The notes under the pieces were generated by a model. That model worked only from the letters and a program-made list of their open reading frames with translations, had not been told where the DNA came from and did not search any database. Source: Flavobacteriaceae bacterium (GTDB taxonomy: Bacteria > Bacteroidota > Bacteroidia > Flavobacteriales > Flavobacteriaceae). Taken from it: a stretch of 51,353 nucleotides of DNA. This document shows positions 26,560-34,812 of this stretch, piece by piece. How positions within the stretch are numbered: position 1 is the first letter of the stretch; the number at the start of each line of letters is the position of its first letter. Both the position numbers and the translations under genes were made by a program. Location: contig CANKZI010000020.1 in NCBI GenBank assembly GCA_947488595.1, positions 1 to 51,353 on the forward strand. The letters are read 5' to 3'.

Positions 26560-27459
26560 ATGAGTAGTATAAAAAGTGTGTTTAGTATTAAGGACCTCGA
26601 AAATCTATCTGGAATTAAAGCACATACAATTAGAATTTGGGAAAAGAGATACAATGTGCTTGAACCCATGCGAACCGATACCAATATTCGATTTTATGAT
26701 TTACAGAGTCTTCAAAAACTATTAAACATAACATTACTTCACAACCACGGCTACAAAATTTCAAAAATATCTAAGTATCCGCCAGAGCGAATTCCAGCGC
26801 TTGTTCGAGAAATTGTTACCGAAAAAAGTGTCAAACACCACGCAATTAATGCATTTAAAATGGCGATGATTAATTTTGATCAAACCCTTTTTGCAACAAC
26901 TTATAGCACCTTACTTTCAGAAAAGTCCTTTAGCGAAATTTTTCATGATGTGTTTATTCCGCTACTCAATGAAATAGGTTTACTGTGGCAAACCAATACA
27001 ATCTCGCCATCTCATGAGCATTTTATGACCCATTTGATCAAACAAAAATTATTAGTCAATACAGAGAAAATTCAAATTAATGCGCCTACAAATACTGAAA
27101 AAATATTTGTTTTATTTCTTCCTACCAACGAAATCCATGAATTGGGTTTGATGTATTTAAACTATGAAATTTTGCTAAATGGCTACAAGTCAATTTATCT
27201 AGGCGAAAATGTTCCTATCGAAGATCTGAAAGATGTAAAAAAATATTTTGATAATATCACTTTTGTTTCATATTGGACGGTACATCCTGAAAAATCGAAT
27301 TTAAAAGAATATATTTCAAAAATAAATCAAGAGGTATTAAAAGACACTACCACTGAGTTATGGCTTTTGGGGAAAATGGTAAATGACATTGAGATTGATC
27401 AACTGTCGCCAAATACAGTGCTGGTGCATTCTGTAAATGAATTTGTAAAAAAGTTATAA
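26560..27459 (+). CDS. CarH-like MerR regulator with cobalamin-binding domain
   Basis: From the ATG at 26560 this is a 299-residue transcription factor. Residues about 6-75 form a MerR-type winged helix (FSIKDLENLSGIKAHTIRIWEKRY). A helical cap near 100-165 carries LLWQTNTISPSHEH, which fits Wx9EH (Trp143, Glu153, His154). The B12-binding Rossmann domain follows with EIHELG (ExHxxG; His193 as expected lower cobalt ligand) and GENVP. CarH-type proteins hold adenosylcobalamin as a light sensor: in the dark the oligomer represses carotenoid genes, and light breaks the Co-C bond and releases DNA. The gene lies directly before crtI and crtB. Gln144 occupies the position after the Trp where Thermus CarH has His132. 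The frame extends 14 codons upstream but would overlap the promoter. Confidence 0.88.
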   Translation: MSSIKSVFSIKDLENLSGIKAHTIRIWEKRYNVLEPMRTDTNIRFYDLQSLQKLLNITLLHNHGYKISKISKYPPERIPALVREIVTEKSVKHHAINAFKMAMINFDQTLFATTYSTLLSEKSFSEIFHDVFIPLLNEIGLLWQTNTISPSHEHFMTHLIKQKLLVNTEKIQINAPTNTEKIFVLFLPTNEIHELGLMYLNYEILLNGYKSIYLGENVPIEDLKDVKKYFDNITFVSYWTVHPEKSNLKEYISKINQEVLKDTTTELWLLGKMVNDIEIDQLSPNTVLVHSVNEFVKKL

Positions 27460-27497
27460 AAAATGCTTAAATGCTGTTTTTCTCTTTAGCTTTTATC

Positions 27498-27505
27498 TAC
27501 TTTTG
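27498..27505 (+). promoter_or_regulatory. candidate -7 box for crtI
   Basis: TACTTTTG matches TAnnTTTG and ends 9 bp before the crtI ATG. It merges into TTTTGTTT, an 8-bp match to the inner part of the inverted-repeat arm upstream of the CarH-like gene. No good TTG at -33 is visible. Confidence 0.45.
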
Positions 27506-27514
27506 TTTCCCACT

Positions 27515-28978
27515 ATGAAAAAAAATATATCGATTATTGGCTCAGGATTTTCTGCTCTCGCTGCGGCTTGTTATTTAGCCAATCAAGGTAATGCAGTAAC
27601 CGTTTATGAAAAAAATGATAGCATTGGAGGTCGCGCAAGACAATTAAAAGCAGCTGGTTTTACATTTGACATGGGACCAAGTTGGTATTGGATGCCAGAT
27701 GTTTTTGAACGATTTTTTGCCGATTTCAATAAAAAACCTTCCGATTATTATGAGCTCATAAAATTATCACCAGCTTACACTGTCTATTTTGGTGAAAAAG
27801 AGTTGATTACCATTGCCGATAATCTTCCGGCAATTGTAAATACTTTTGAAAACGTAGAAAAAGGTAGCGGAAAACAACTTGAAATTTTTATAAATAACGC
27901 AAAAAAAAACTATGATATTGCGATTAAAGATTTAGTTTACCGACCGGGTGTTTCACCGTTAGAATTAATTACACTAGAAACAACAAAAAAAGTAGATCAA
28001 TTTTTTAGTAACATAAGTAAAGACGTCCGAAAAAAATTCAAAAATCAAAAACTTGTTCAGATTTTAGAATTTCCGGTTTTATTTTTAGGTGCAAAACCTT
28101 CCGACACGCCATCTTTTTATAGTTTTATGAATTACGCCGATTTTGGATTAGGAACCTGGCATCCTAAAACAGGAATGTTCGACGTCATTAATGCGATAGT
28201 CACTTTGGCAACTGAATTGGGCGTGAAGTTTGAAACTAATGCCGTTATTGAAAAAATTATAGTCGAAAATAAAAAAGCAATAGCTATTGTTGCCAACGGA
28301 AAACAAATACCATCGGATGTCGTTTTGAGTGGAGCAGATTACCATCACACCGAAACATTATTGGATTTAAAAGACCGTGTATACAGCGAAAAATATTGGG
28401 ATAGTCGCGTTTTTGCTCCGTCCTCGCTCCTGTTTTACGTCGGTTTTAATAAAAAATTAATTAACATTACGCACCACATTTTGTTTTTTGATGTCGATTT
28501 TGAACAACATGCCAAAGACATTTACGACACACCAAAATGGCCTGATGCTCCGTTATTTTATGCTAATTTTCCATCAATAACCGATGAAACAGCTGCTCCC
28601 GAAGGATACGAAAGTGCTTTTTTTCTAATCCCGTTAGCGCCAGGTATTACTGATACAGAAACATTAAGAGAAAAGTACTTTGATATCATTATAGAACGTT
28701 TTGAAAAATTAACAGGGCAAAGTGTAAAAAATAATATTATATTTAAACGCTCATTTTGCAAGAACGATTTTGTATCAGATTATAACTCATACAAAGGAAA
28801 TGCCTATGGGATGGCGAATACATTATTACAAACTGCTTTTTTAAGACCTAAATTGAAAAGTAAAAAAATTGATAATTTGTATTTTACAGGCCAACTTACA
28901 GTTCCGGGTCCTGGCGTGCCACCCGCATTGATATCTGGAAAGTTAGTGGCTGAATTGATTAAAAAAAATACCTATTAA
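27515..28978 (+). CDS. crtI: phytoene desaturase family protein
   Basis: A 487-residue FAD-dependent desaturase that would introduce double bonds into phytoene at the membrane to give lycopene. The dinucleotide-binding motif is IIGSGFSALAAACYLANQG at about 6-24, followed by GGRARQLKAAGFTFDMGPSW. The C-terminal CrtI signature is LYFTGQLTVPGPGVPPALIS near 455. I chose the ATG at 27515; the frame extends four codons to a TTG inside the promoter box. It is 55 bp after the CarH-like gene and 18 bp before crtB, so regulator and enzymes may be one unit with an internal promoter. A saproxanthin/zeaxanthin-type pigment is usual in the group, but later-step genes are not in the window. Confidence 0.93.
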   Translation: MKKNISIIGSGFSALAAACYLANQGNAVTVYEKNDSIGGRARQLKAAGFTFDMGPSWYWMPDVFERFFADFNKKPSDYYELIKLSPAYTVYFGEKELITIADNLPAIVNTFENVEKGSGKQLEIFINNAKKNYDIAIKDLVYRPGVSPLELITLETTKKVDQFFSNISKDVRKKFKNQKLVQILEFPVLFLGAKPSDTPSFYSFMNYADFGLGTWHPKTGMFDVINAIVTLATELGVKFETNAVIEKIIVENKKAIAIVANGKQIPSDVVLSGADYHHTETLLDLKDRVYSEKYWDSRVFAPSSLLFYVGFNKKLINITHHILFFDVDFEQHAKDIYDTPKWPDAPLFYANFPSITDETAAPEGYESAFFLIPLAPGITDTETLREKYFDIIIERFEKLTGQSVKNNIIFKRSFCKNDFVSDYNSYKGNAYGMANTLLQTAFLRPKLKSKKIDNLYFTGQLTVPGPGVPPALISGKLVAELIKKNTY

Positions 28979-28996
28979 ACTATTCTAAAAATCTTT

Positions 28997-29836
28997 ATGA
29001 AACCTTTATTTGACAATATATCCTTTGAATGCAGCAAGAATGTAACCAAAGCTTACAGCACCTCTTTTTCGTCTGCGGTAAGAATGCTTGCGCCAAGTAT
29101 CCGACAGGATATTTATAACATTTATGGTTTTGTAAGATTTGCCGATGAAATCGTTGACAGTTTTCACGATTACAACAAAGCATTATTATTTGATTTATTC
29201 GAAAAAGATTTGTACGCAGCACTCGAAAATAAAATTAGTTTGAATCCGATTTTAAATGCTTTTCAGCATACAGTACATCGTTTTTCGATTCCGCTAGATT
29301 TAATTAATGCTTTCATGACGAGCATGCGATTGGATTTGACAAAAACAACTTATAACACCAGAGAAGAGTTCAAGCAATATGTTTATGGATCTGCTGATGT
29401 CGTTGGATTGATGTGCTTGAAAGTTTTTGTTAATGGCAATGATACCAAATACAATGAGTTAAAAAATGCGGCAATGAAATTGGGCTCAGCATTTCAGAAG
29501 GTCAATTTTTTAAGGGATTTGAAAGCCGATTTTGATGATTTAAGTCGTTCTTATTTTCCGGATACCGATTTGAACGCACTGGACGAGGCATCGAAACTAA
29601 AAATTATTACCGAAATCGAAGCTGATTTTAAAGATGGATATGAAGGGATTTTAGGATTGCCATTAGAAGCAAAATTTGGTGTTTATACTGCTTATGCATA
29701 TTACAATAAATTGCTTTCTAAATTAAAAAGCACGCCTTCTTCCGAAATAAAAAATACGCGAATAAGAGTTCCAGATTATCAAAAATATGGGCTTTTTGCG
29801 AAATGTTATTTTTCGTATAAATTGAATTTTATATAA
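28997..29836 (+). CDS. crtB: phytoene synthase
   Basis: A 279-residue all-alpha prenyl synthase joining two geranylgeranyl diphosphates to phytoene, the committed carotenoid step. The two aspartate-rich Mg-binding motifs are present: DEIVDSFHD near residues 52-60 and DLKADFDDLSRSYFPD near 175-190. The YSTSFSSAVRMLAP opening and the VYGSADVVGLMC segment near 135 are family features. It follows crtI by 18 bp and is almost certainly co-transcribed with it. crtZ and crtY-type genes do not follow; the next genes are on the other strand. Confidence 0.94.
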   Translation: MKPLFDNISFECSKNVTKAYSTSFSSAVRMLAPSIRQDIYNIYGFVRFADEIVDSFHDYNKALLFDLFEKDLYAALENKISLNPILNAFQHTVHRFSIPLDLINAFMTSMRLDLTKTTYNTREEFKQYVYGSADVVGLMCLKVFVNGNDTKYNELKNAAMKLGSAFQKVNFLRDLKADFDDLSRSYFPDTDLNALDEASKLKIITEIEADFKDGYEGILGLPLEAKFGVYTAYAYYNKLLSKLKSTPSSEIKNTRIRVPDYQKYGLFAKCYFSYKLNFI

Positions 29837-29894
29837 CTGTTTAAAGCTTTGCTTTATAACTCACAATTTGATTTTGTGGCAAATATTTGTTTTT

Positions 29895-30049
29895 TTAGGA
29901 ACTTTCTTTATAATGTAGTTTATGACATGGTTCAGCCATAAATAAATCATGCACTAATTCCTGCGGCAGCTGCATGCCGATATCCACAAAAAAGATTGCA
30001 ATTCTTCCTTTGAACGCGTGGGTACTTTTTTACTTTTAATGGTGTCGTA
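29895..30049 (-). pseudogene. frameshifted coding fragment between crtB and the DUF4252 gene
   Basis: One minus-strand frame reads YDTIKSKKVPTRSKEELQSF and a second continues FFVDIGMQLPQELVHDLF, then AEPCHKLHYKESS and a stop at 29895-29897. They join if one T is added to a T6 tract, giving a continuous, compositionally normal 50-residue peptide. There is no start codon and a stop lies just upstream, so at best this is a gene tail. I do not recognise the family. Chance cannot be excluded for so short a stretch. Confidence 0.35.
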
Positions 30050-30050
30050 A

Positions 30051-30596
30051 CTATTCTAAGTTTTTTGGAATCATTTGTTGCAATGGTTCCAATTGTTTCA
30101 TGTCAATATTGGCGTCTTTTAGCACCGACAATAATGTGATAATGCCATTTGGATTCATGTCTTTTCCTAAAACCCTAACGATTGCAAATCCGTTTTTTTT
30201 GTTATTGGCGAACAATATAAATTCGTCGATATGCGCTTCATCTCCAACAAAACTAATGGAAGCACCAGTAGCTCCTGCACCGAATTTCATGAGTTGCTGG
30301 TATTGCGGGTCTTTAAGTAAAGTTTTTACCTTCTCTTTTTCAGTTTCATAAAGTGATGCATTAGCACCATCTAATTTAAAAGCCAAAATATTTACTTTCT
30401 TTAATGTTGTCAATGCTTCTGACTGTTCAACTGTTAATTTTGATTTGTCAATTCCCAATATACTTGGCGCAATATCAACCGCTACAAAATTTTTATTTTC
30501 TGTGTTTTCTACAAAGTACTTTTGTAGCGATGGTTCAGATTTACAGCTAAGTAAAACGAAGCTAAACATTAAGAATAAACTAAATACTGCTTTCAT
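30051..30596 (-). CDS. DUF4252 domain-containing lipoprotein
   Basis: A 181-residue predicted lipoprotein (FSFVLLSC, Cys18). The DUF4252 pattern spans most of the mature chain: VAVDIAPSILGID, ILAFKLDGANASLYETEKEKVKTLL (in part), QQLMKFGAGATGASISF and EFILFANNKKNGFAIVRVLGKDMN. It is the last gene of the sigma factor operon, 4 bp after a second DUF4252 gene; the two proteins are distant paralogs. DUF4252 proteins commonly accompany ECF sigma operons in Bacteroidota, and their function is not known. Confidence 0.85.
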   Translation of the reverse strand: MKAVFSLFLMFSFVLLSCKSEPSLQKYFVENTENKNFVAVDIAPSILGIDKSKLTVEQSEALTTLKKVNILAFKLDGANASLYETEKEKVKTLLKDPQYQQLMKFGAGATGASISFVGDEAHIDEFILFANNKKNGFAIVRVLGKDMNPNGIITLLSVLKDANIDMKQLEPLQQMIPKNLE

Positions 30597-30600
30597 GATC

Positions 30601-31125
30601 TTATTTTTTGCCTTTGGTAGCTTTCTTCAAATCGTTTCCTCCAGGAAGATTCATTTTATCGGTTAAAAGAGAAATTTCATTCAAATCAAAATTTCCTGTT
30701 AATGACATTAAAACGGTTTCGTTGCCTTTGCCAGAGCCTTCAATCAACATTAAAAGTTCTCTAATTTGGGTATCTTTTGCACCAGATTTAATCATTATTT
30801 TGATATTTTGGCCCTTATCATTAATACGCATTAACTCTTCTAAACCTGCTGTTTTAAGGTATTTATCGGCAGTTGCTTTCATATCGGCAGACTGTTTTGG
30901 GCTCGATGTTGTAAAAACTTTCAAATTGTCTAACTTCTTTACAAGACTCAAAAACTGCTGGGATTCTTTGTCTTTGCTATCAACTTTACCCATCATTTCG
31001 AACATTTTTTTGTTGACAATTACTGCGGTGATGTCTTCTGGTCCATCAAATTTATCAAAAGCCGACTGCGCGAAAAACAAGGTTGGCAATAAAGTTAAAA
31101 CGAGGGTGATAATTATTTTTTGCAT
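30601..31125 (-). CDS. DUF4252 domain-containing exported protein
   Basis: A 174-residue protein with a signal peptide (MQKIIITLVLTLLPTLFFAQ) and no lipobox, unlike its downstream paralog. The mature part shows EDITAVIVNKKMFEMMGKVD, LDNLKVFTTSSPKQSADM and MSLTGNFDLNEISLLTDKMNLPGG, a DUF4252 layout. It ends with a basic Lys/Gly tail. It is third in the operon sigma factor, putative anti-sigma, DUF4252, DUF4252. A soluble periplasmic form paired with a lipoprotein form may be a signal-sensing couple, which is inference. Confidence 0.83.
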   Translation of the reverse strand: MQKIIITLVLTLLPTLFFAQSAFDKFDGPEDITAVIVNKKMFEMMGKVDSKDKESQQFLSLVKKLDNLKVFTTSSPKQSADMKATADKYLKTAGLEELMRINDKGQNIKIMIKSGAKDTQIRELLMLIEGSGKGNETVLMSLTGNFDLNEISLLTDKMNLPGGNDLKKATKGKK

Positions 31126-31148
31126 GATTTCTAAAAGTATTTATTAAA

Positions 31149-31604
31149 TTATTTTTTAAATATAAAGTTTTTTGAATTTTCGTATTCTCCAATGTATTGG
31201 ACGCTTTTCACGCCAACATTGACATTATTTGACAACAATGTCAAGGCTTTTTGAGTGGCCTTGAATGCTACTTCTGGATTATCATATGTGCCTAAATCTT
31301 GTGTAATTGTTTGCTTGTTATAGTAATCAAAAAATCCTATGCCCAACAACACCACCACTGACGCAGCAATCGACAACCCAATTAAATAGGGCTTTTTGTT
31401 TGATTTTTTTTGTAAAAACGGTTTCAGTTGCTGCAATTGAGCTGCTTTTGCTTCGACAAAAAAACCAAACATTGATTTATATTGTATCAAATGCTGCGCA
31501 ACTTCCGGCGATGAAAAATAAGTGCGTAATTCATTTTCTTCAACAATAGTAGTCCTTCCTTCGAAGTATTTCTCTAAAATTATTTCTATTTTATACAGTT
31601 CCAT
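31149..31604 (-). CDS. single-pass membrane protein, putative anti-sigma factor
   Basis: A 151-residue protein with a cytoplasmic N-terminal helical part (YKIEIILEKYFEGRTTIVEE), a basic stop (QKKSNKKPYLIGLS), one transmembrane helix near residues 72-90 (SIAASVVVLLGIGFFDYY) and a periplasmic tail of 60 residues. Its start overlaps the sigma factor gene by 14 bp, the usual arrangement for co-translated sigma/anti-sigma pairs. The N-terminal LEKYFEGRTT-type opening is common to Bacteroidota proteins of this position. The anti-sigma function is inferred from topology and context; I see no zinc-binding ZAS motif. Confidence 0.72.
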   Translation of the reverse strand: MELYKIEIILEKYFEGRTTIVEENELRTYFSSPEVAQHLIQYKSMFGFFVEAKAAQLQQLKPFLQKKSNKKPYLIGLSIAASVVVLLGIGFFDYYNKQTITQDLGTYDNPEVAFKATQKALTLLSNNVNVGVKSVQYIGEYENSKNFIFKK

Positions 31605-32100
31605 ACTGGTGTGTTTTTGTCATAAAATCTCTTATCGTTTTTCTGGCTCTTGAAAGTGCTACCCTAATTGCAGTTTCATTCATACCTAATATTTTCGCAA
31701 TTTCTTCAAATTCATATTGCTCGACATCGCGCATCTGCACTATTAACTTTTGCTGTTCAGGCAATTGATTAATTATTTTTTCGACCCAACTCAAACTGTC
31801 AGTATCTTCTAGTTGTTGCTGCAAACTTGGCGTTCTATCGGTAAAATTGGTATGCACAATTTTTAAATTTCCTGCTCTTTTTGATTTCAATTGATCCAAA
31901 CAATAATTCTTTGTCATGGTCATTGCCAAAGCTTCTACACTATTGTATTGTTCTAAAACCTCATTTTTGGTCCACAATTTCACCATCACTTCTTGCGTCG
32001 CATCTTGTGCTTCTTCCGTGCTAACCAACAATCGTTTGGCCAGCCTAAAAACCTTGTCTTTGAATGGAAGTACTAAAGTAACAAACGCACTTTGGTTCAT
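31591..32100 (-). CDS. ECF-type RNA polymerase sigma factor
   Basis: A 169-residue sigma-70 family factor of ECF size. Region 2 includes AKRLLVSTEEAQDATQEVMVKLW near residues 18-45. Region 4 is a helix-turn-helix, YEFEEIAKILGMNETAIRVALSRARKTIRDF near 126-157 (both in part). It heads a four-gene minus-strand operon with a membrane protein and two DUF4252 proteins, so a surface or periplasmic signal probably releases it. It diverges from the S41 protease gene by 138 bp; both promoters must lie there. The target promoter is unknown. Confidence 0.92.
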   Translation of the reverse strand: MNQSAFVTLVLPFKDKVFRLAKRLLVSTEEAQDATQEVMVKLWTKNEVLEQYNSVEALAMTMTKNYCLDQLKSKRAGNLKIVHTNFTDRTPSLQQQLEDTDSLSWVEKIINQLPEQQKLIVQMRDVEQYEFEEIAKILGMNETAIRVALSRARKTIRDFMTKTHQYGTV

Positions 32101-32238
32101 TTTTTGGTGTTTTAGTGGATGTTCAATGCTAGACGAAGCCTAATATTTTTTGTTACAACGAATTGAAAATAAATCTAAAGTTACTAAATTTACGTTCTTT
32201 AAAAAGCGATTAAAATTAAATATTTTAAAAATAAACAC

Positions 32239-33660
32239 ATGAGAAAGACTTTTAAGGTTTTCCTTTTACTGCTCTTGGCACTTATCGGATTTCAAAGTTG
32301 CGAAGATATGGATGATACCATCGCTGTATCTAATGGACTCGAAGTAGAGAATTTTATATGGAAAGGCCTAAACCTCTATTATTTGTGGAAAGCTGATGTC
32401 CCTGATTTGGCCGATGACCGATTTGCAAATCAAAAAGAATTAGACAGTTATTTATCGACATATAATGATCCATTTGTATTGTTTGACAGTTTAAGGGTTC
32501 AAGAATCTACTGATCGCTTCAGTATATTGGTGGATGATTATACCGTTTTGGAAAATCTTTTTCAAGGCATAACCAAAAATAATGGTGTTGATTTCGGATT
32601 GCGATACAAACAAGGCAGCACAACAGAAATTTTTGGATGGGTGCGCTATATTATTCCGAATTCTGATGCATCCAATAAACCAATTCAGCGTGGAAGTATT
32701 TTTTATGCTGTAAACGGAACAGCTTTGACCACAAGCAATTATCAAAGTCTTTTAAGTACCGATGATTACACAGTCAATCTCGCTAATTATGACAATGGTG
32801 CAATTACGCCCAACGGTCAATCTGTTGCACTAACCAAAACGGAATTAACCGAAAATCCTATTTTTCAAAAACAAGTCATTACTGCTGGAACCCACAAAAT
32901 TGCCTACTTGGTTTATAATGGCTTTACCGCTAATTTTGACGGACAATTAAATAGTGCCTTTGGCGAATTTACTGCAGCTGGAGCTACCGATCTGGTTTTA
33001 GATTTGCGCTATAATAGTGGTGGCTCTGTTCAAACAGCCGCGCGGTTGGCAAGTATGATAACAGGTCAGTTTAACGGACAACTTTTTGCGAAACAACAAT
33101 GGAATGCCGCAATTCAATCTTATTTTGAAGCGAATAATCCAGGGCAATTGGTCAATAATTTTAGTAATAGTATAGGAAGTTCGACTATTAATAGTTTGAA
33201 TCTTTCCAAAGTATATATTTTAACAACAAAAAGTACTGCTTCAGCTAGCGAATTGGTTATCAACGGATTAAAACCTTATATTGATGTTGTTCAGATTGGT
33301 GATGTCACTACCGGAAAAAATGTAGGTTCTATCACTTTGTACGATTCCCCTACTTTTGGTAGAGAAAACCGTTCGTCTAAACATAAATATGCAATGCAAC
33401 CGATTGTGATTAAAACCATTAATAAAGATGGTTTTGGCGATTATCAAGCAGGATTGCAACCAACAATACCATTAATAGAGAACCTTAATGATCTCAGCCA
33501 ATTAGGTAATCAACAAGAGCTTCTATTAAGTGCAGCTATACAATCTATAACAACAGGTGGAAGAAGAATTGACCAAAGTGCATCAGAACAATCAAGAGAT
33601 TTTAAAGACTCAAAATCATTGCGCCGTTTTGGAACTGACATGTATATTGAAAATAAATAG
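32239..33660 (+). CDS. S41 family peptidase lipoprotein
   Basis: A 473-residue C-terminal-processing-type protease with a lipobox (GFQSC, Cys21). Order: an N-terminal helical domain (WKGLNLYYLWKADVPDLADD), a PDZ-like part near 150-200 (PIQRGSIFYAVNGTALT), and the catalytic core with TDLVLDLRYNSGGSVQTAARL near 255-275. The catalytic pair is Ser335 in TASASE and Lys360 in TGKNVGS, with the family's 25-residue spacing. It would cleave exported proteins at the cell envelope. It is transcribed alone, between the divergent sigma factor operon and a bidirectional terminator. Substrate is unknown. Confidence 0.92.
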   Translation: MRKTFKVFLLLLLALIGFQSCEDMDDTIAVSNGLEVENFIWKGLNLYYLWKADVPDLADDRFANQKELDSYLSTYNDPFVLFDSLRVQESTDRFSILVDDYTVLENLFQGITKNNGVDFGLRYKQGSTTEIFGWVRYIIPNSDASNKPIQRGSIFYAVNGTALTTSNYQSLLSTDDYTVNLANYDNGAITPNGQSVALTKTELTENPIFQKQVITAGTHKIAYLVYNGFTANFDGQLNSAFGEFTAAGATDLVLDLRYNSGGSVQTAARLASMITGQFNGQLFAKQQWNAAIQSYFEANNPGQLVNNFSNSIGSSTINSLNLSKVYILTTKSTASASELVINGLKPYIDVVQIGDVTTGKNVGSITLYDSPTFGRENRSSKHKYAMQPIVIKTINKDGFGDYQAGLQPTIPLIENLNDLSQLGNQQELLLSAAIQSITTGGRRIDQSASEQSRDFKDSKSLRRFGTDMYIENK

Positions 33661-33727
33661 AATTTTTTATAGTGTAGAATTGGCTTCGTTGTTTAAAATC
33701 GACACTTTTTATATTCTTAAAGATATC

Positions 33728-33765
33728 AAAAAAGAGGCTTTTGTTTTAAAAAGCCTCTTTTTTTT
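33728..33765. terminator. bidirectional intrinsic terminator
   Basis: AAAAAAGAGGCTTTT pairs with AAAAGCCTCTTTTTT through a 6-nt loop, with A and T tracts on both sides. It sits between the convergent S41 protease and BtuG-like genes and can serve both. Confidence 0.85.
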
Positions 33766-33770
33766 GAAAA

Positions 33771-34808
33771 TTAATCGTTAAAATAAAATCCATTTGGAAT
33801 CAAACCAACCGTAAACTGGTTCTCTAAAATTCCTGAAGTCGAATAAATAAAAACTTTTCCGTCAGAAGTAAAATCTTTGGCATCAGCGACAAAAATTGCA
33901 TCATCCTCGACTGCAAATCCATAAAGCGTTGCTGCTGCTGCAGTAAATAAAGGCGTTGCATTTATGCTAGTTGCACTCAACGCTTGTGAATAAACCGCTG
34001 AATTGACCGTGAAATATAGTTTCCCGTCTTCAATATTCAAATTTTGCGCATTGCCCAAAGCCTCTGGAAAAGTTATTTCGCTCAAAATTTCATTGGTTGA
34101 TAATTTGATTTTCAGCAATTTACTTGGATTTACATAATCAGAACAAAGTACATATAATATTCCGTTTTCTTCCTCAAATGAATTTGGCGAAATTCCGGTA
34201 GCAATAGTAGTTTCAATAGTATTTGTCGTTGGATTAATAACAGTCAACGACGCACCATCGCCATACGCGCCATTAGCAACATACAATTTTCCGTTGGCTT
34301 CGGTAATTTTATCAGCTATAGCATTCATCATGATACTGCTTGTTACCGCAAAAGTCGAAAGATCAATCACCGCAACAAAATCATCTGTCAAACTGTTAAA
34401 AGTCGCCAAATTGGTTACGTATGCTTTACCATTTTTAACAACACCATAGCGAGGCACCGATAGTCCTGTTTCAATTTTAGCAACCAATTCAAAGGTATAA
34501 CGGTTAACAATCGTAATTTTATTGGAACCATTAGAAATAATAAATGCCTTTTCTTCATCAAAAAATACCGATTGCACATAACCACCAAGGCCATCGCCCT
34601 GATTTTCGGCACCAAAAACATCCTGTTGGATTGTCGTTCTGTCATTGCTAATAAAAGTAATTGAACCCGCTGTCCCATCACCTTCATTGACTATCAAAAC
34701 GCCATGGTCGTAGGCACCAACCGGCGTACTTGTTCCATTGTCGTCGGTACAAGATACCAATAAAATCGAAGTTGTAATTAAAACTAAAAGTAATTTAGTG
34801 CATTTCAT
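33771..34808 (-). CDS. DUF5074/YncE-like beta-propeller lipoprotein (BtuG-like)
   Basis: A 345-residue predicted surface lipoprotein (TTSILLVSC, Cys20). The chain is a repeated four-strand pattern typical of a seven-bladed propeller: GVLIVNEGDGTAGSITFI, QSVFFDEEKAFIISNGSNKITIVNR (in part), GKAYVTNLATFN, GKLYVANGAYGDGASLTVIN, GKLYFTVNSAVYS and DDAIFVADAKDF. It begins 4 bp after the stop of the BtuB-like receptor and lies under the same cobalamin riboswitch. In Bacteroides, BtuG proteins of this type bind B12 very tightly and cap BtuB. The same role is likely but inferred here. The gene ends just before a bidirectional terminator. Confidence 0.85.
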   Translation of the reverse strand: MKCTKLLLVLITTSILLVSCTDDNGTSTPVGAYDHGVLIVNEGDGTAGSITFISNDRTTIQQDVFGAENQGDGLGGYVQSVFFDEEKAFIISNGSNKITIVNRYTFELVAKIETGLSVPRYGVVKNGKAYVTNLATFNSLTDDFVAVIDLSTFAVTSSIMMNAIADKITEANGKLYVANGAYGDGASLTVINPTTNTIETTIATGISPNSFEEENGILYVLCSDYVNPSKLLKIKLSTNEILSEITFPEALGNAQNLNIEDGKLYFTVNSAVYSQALSATSINATPLFTAAAATLYGFAVEDDAIFVADAKDFTSDGKVFIYSTSGILENQFTVGLIPNGFYFND

Positions 34809-34812
34809 TCTA

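Noticed and set aside
30608..31147. 179-codon plus-strand frame
   Set aside because: Antisense to the DUF4252 gene, which has signal peptide, family pattern and operon context.
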